Below, piece after piece: positions 62,476-64,000 of a stretch of 64,000 nt of DNA. Made by a program: the position numbers and the translations under genes. The number at the start of each line of letters is the position of its first letter. Positions within the stretch are counted from its first letter, which is position 1. Source of the DNA: Pontibacter aydingkolensis (GTDB lineage Bacteria; Bacteroidota; Bacteroidia; Cytophagales; Hymenobacteraceae); the NCBI RefSeq assembly GCF_019443125.1, contig NZ_JAHYXK010000006.1:62001-126000 (forward strand), read 5' to 3'. The notes under the pieces were generated by a model. The model ran no database searches. It saw only the letters and a program-made list of their open reading frames with translations, and had not been told where the DNA came from.

Positions 62476-62945
62476 CGAATATTTATTATACTAAACTATT
62501 TTATTTGAAAACAGTATATCGGCATAACATAATACTACCCTCACCTCAAGAATAGGTACGTTTACTTATAAATTAAGATATTTTGATTTAACTAATATTA
62601 ATTTTTTATTTTTATGAAAATAATTAAATAAATTATTAGAATAGGTAACTTAAATATAGTTCACACGTTATATTCAACAATTCACCCTTAGAAACAGTGC
62701 GTTTACCATATATAGTGTTTTCGGATGTATACTAATTTGAATTGCACCGTAGATACACAAAACAGAACCTGAACCCAACTAATGCTATACCCTTATGCCC
62801 AAATAGTCTAACCACTACTCCCGCCACTACTACTAACCTTAAAATATCCGTGTGACAAGTCTTATTTACCTAAGCTAATGAGAAGCAGGCCCCAAGCCTG
62901 AAAAGCTAGTTAAATAAACCTTAAACCCTTTAGTCTCATTTTTTT
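62476..62945. other. AT-rich gene-free spacer
   Basis: No gene or known repeat is seen in these 470 bases. The region 62570-62720 is very AT-rich with a long stretch of TTTTTATTTTTATG-like bases. Promoters for the two divergent genes probably lie here. No AAGTATA heptamer occurs. Confidence 0.4.
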
Positions 62946-63485
62946 ATGTTACACTTTTCCAAAATTTCAACTCAAGGCAAAGATTTTAACCTAATAGCCT
63001 CCGGTGCATTAGCATTTAAAATTCACAACAAGATCCTCAAGGATGAGTGCTTTCAGCAAGGCACTAAAATAACCCGCAACATGCTGCTAGGCAGCATGCC
63101 TGCCCGCTCAGCAAATTCTCAGCAGAAGAAAGTGTTTTTTGTGATCATATCAGACCTCGACAAGATGAACATTGAGTCGTTGTGCCAGATGGTGAAAGAA
63201 GAGAGAGCGAAAGGCAGCTACGCCGTGTGCCAGGTAATACCAGTATACTATAACGAGCCTTCTTTTAAAGCTTTAAAAATGCTTCGCCAGAATTTTGACG
63301 AAGTAATGGAGCTAAGCAAATTTAATCTGGGCAGCAGCAAGGCGCTACTTAGCCCGGAGCAACAGCACTGTATTATCACAGACTACTCTGTATCAATGGC
63401 GCGTATCATGTACCATGTGTGCGTTAACGATTTTGCATCGCAGCAGAAGCAGGAAGTTAAAGTAGCTGAGCCTGCATTTGCATAG
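62946..63485 (+). CDS. Orphan hypothetical protein
   Basis: This 179-residue soluble protein has no signal peptide or membrane span. It begins MLHFSKISTQGKDFNLIASG and has a strand VFFVIISDLDKMNIESLC, then a basic helix and a second long helix (ALKMLRQNFDEVMELSKFNL). It looks like a compact alpha/beta protein. I recognise no family. It has its own strong terminator, which supports it as a real gene. Function unknown. Confidence 0.7.
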   Translation: MLHFSKISTQGKDFNLIASGALAFKIHNKILKDECFQQGTKITRNMLLGSMPARSANSQQKKVFFVIISDLDKMNIESLCQMVKEERAKGSYAVCQVIPVYYNEPSFKALKMLRQNFDEVMELSKFNLGSSKALLSPEQQHCIITDYSVSMARIMYHVCVNDFASQQKQEVKVAEPAFA

Positions 63486-63505
63486 ATAGCTACTCATTAA
63501 CTATA

Positions 63506-63549
63506 AAACCAGCAAGCCCTTCCCTGCACAGGAAGGGCTTGCTGGTTTA
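63506..63549 (+). terminator. Terminator after the orphan gene
   Basis: AAACCAGCAAGCCCTTCC and GGAAGGGCTTGCTGGTTT arms have a 7-base loop. Confidence 0.9.
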
Positions 63550-63838
63550 TTTCCCAGGCTTTTGAAGTGGTTTTACTTCCTGCTATTCTTTCTATTTAAC
63601 TTTATTCCTCAGTCTTACTTGTCTATTGTTTCACCTTTGGCTTTGGTGTGCTCAAGGCCGCAAGGCCTCGTCTTTTCGCATCGCGCTGTCTATCTTTCCT
63701 TTGCTCCTTCGTCGCAATGCCTCGCTCACGCTCATCACCGGAAACCTAGAAGGCGCTCAACGCAAAGACTGGGATGGACACTTCTTTGCTAGCGGTTTTT
63801 GCAAATGTGATATAGTATAAATATCTTTTAATGCTATA

Positions 63839-63962
63839 AAACGACGGCCTTTGCCAGGTGCATAAATGACGGTCCACTGTTCGAGCGTTCAGCGAGTTTG
63901 GAGCGTCTTGACTTTTTTGCCTACTTTTTGTGTCAAGACAAAAAGTAGGGCCCAGCCGGCGA
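63839..63962. repeat. Repeat-like element with 10-bp hairpin at the window end
   Basis: CTACTTTTTG-TGTCAAGA-CAAAAAGTAG forms a perfect 10-bp stem, embedded in a stretch beginning ACGACGGCCTTTGCC and ending near GGGCCCAGCC. I recall this sequence type as a frequent non-coding repeat in Bacteroidota genomes. The open frames between 63562 and 63820 lack codon signal and I do not call them genes. Confidence 0.45.
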
Positions 63963-64000
63963 GGCGAAAAACTGCTAAAAGCAACAGTCTGATAATAATA

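Noticed and set aside
63562-63820. Two overlapping frames near the right end
   Set aside because: Codon use is poor and the sequence resembles non-coding repeat-rich Bacteroidota spacer.
1-64000. tRNA, rRNA, CRISPR arrays, prophage or intact IS
   Set aside because: I searched by eye for cloverleaf T-loops, spaced direct repeats and transposase motifs and found none.

Overview
The window is a contiguous piece of a Bacteroidota chromosome, most likely Cytophagales/Hymenobacteraceae and Pontibacter-like. I infer this from protein family content: S46 dipeptidyl-peptidase, DUF2254, DUF3127, DUF1206, a Wza/Wzc pair whose kinase ends in a Tyr-Gly tail, GDP-fucose genes, and a CrtI-like desaturase. 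Promoters of the Bacteroidota type (TAnnTTTG) and weak Shine-Dalgarno sequences agree. I found no rRNA, tRNA, CRISPR array, prophage or intact transposase. Genus-level placement is inference, not proof.

Region 1 (1-11.8 kb, minus strand) is a surface polysaccharide locus. In transcription order it holds a beta-barrel-like exported protein, the Wza export lipoprotein, a Wzc co-polymerase/tyrosine kinase, fcl and gmd (GDP-L-fucose synthesis), wzm and wzt (ABC export), a GT4 glycosyltransferase, a WbqC-family protein and a NeuD-type O-acyltransferase cut by the window edge. The fcl gene is bracketed by dispersed hairpin repeats.

Region 2 (12-32.6 kb) is mostly housekeeping and signalling: an HD phosphohydrolase, a Kef-type antiporter, a sigma-54 response regulator followed by a 1423-residue multi-PAS hybrid kinase with a C-terminal Hpt domain, an M20 amidohydrolase plus alanine racemase, a voltage-gated-type K+ channel with a zinc ribbon, a DUF2254 membrane protein, an XRE regulator with two identical upstream operators, a cupredoxin lipoprotein and an L,D-transpeptidase.

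Region 3 (32.9-47.4 kb) has an M1 aminopeptidase, a DUF892 ferritin-like protein, a cyanophycin-degradation pair (cyanophycinase and isoaspartyl peptidase, convergent), a DUF3127 protein, an AlbA_2 protein, a GAF protein, PIN-PhoH, an SRPBCC protein, a YkvA protein, a DPP11-type S46 protease and a DUF559 gene enclosed by a perfect 32-bp inverted repeat. Two genes are broken here: a YwqK/MORN-like gene with two frameshifts and a PaiB-like gene with a frameshift and an in-frame stop.

Region 4 (47.6-64 kb) has an ankyrin lipoprotein, a GNAT acetyltransferase, a beta-propeller-like protein, an M19 dipeptidase, a methyltransferase, an SDR dehydrogenase, a secreted nuclease, a CrtI-like oxidoreductase, a YeeZ-like epimerase, a BaiN-like flavoprotein, a DUF2383 protein, a DEAD-box helicase with a Gly-Asp-Arg tail and an orphan gene.

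Three signals stand out beyond the gene list. (1) The heptamer AAGTATA / TATACTT occurs roughly 130 times by hand count, about ten times what base composition predicts. It occurs in genes and spacers on both strands and is nearly absent from the polysaccharide locus. (2) A DUF559 endonuclease-fold gene lies inside inverted copies of a hairpin repeat that is also dispersed elsewhere, which suggests a RAYT/REP-like partnership. (3) Several families of nested inverted-repeat elements fill the intergenic spaces.
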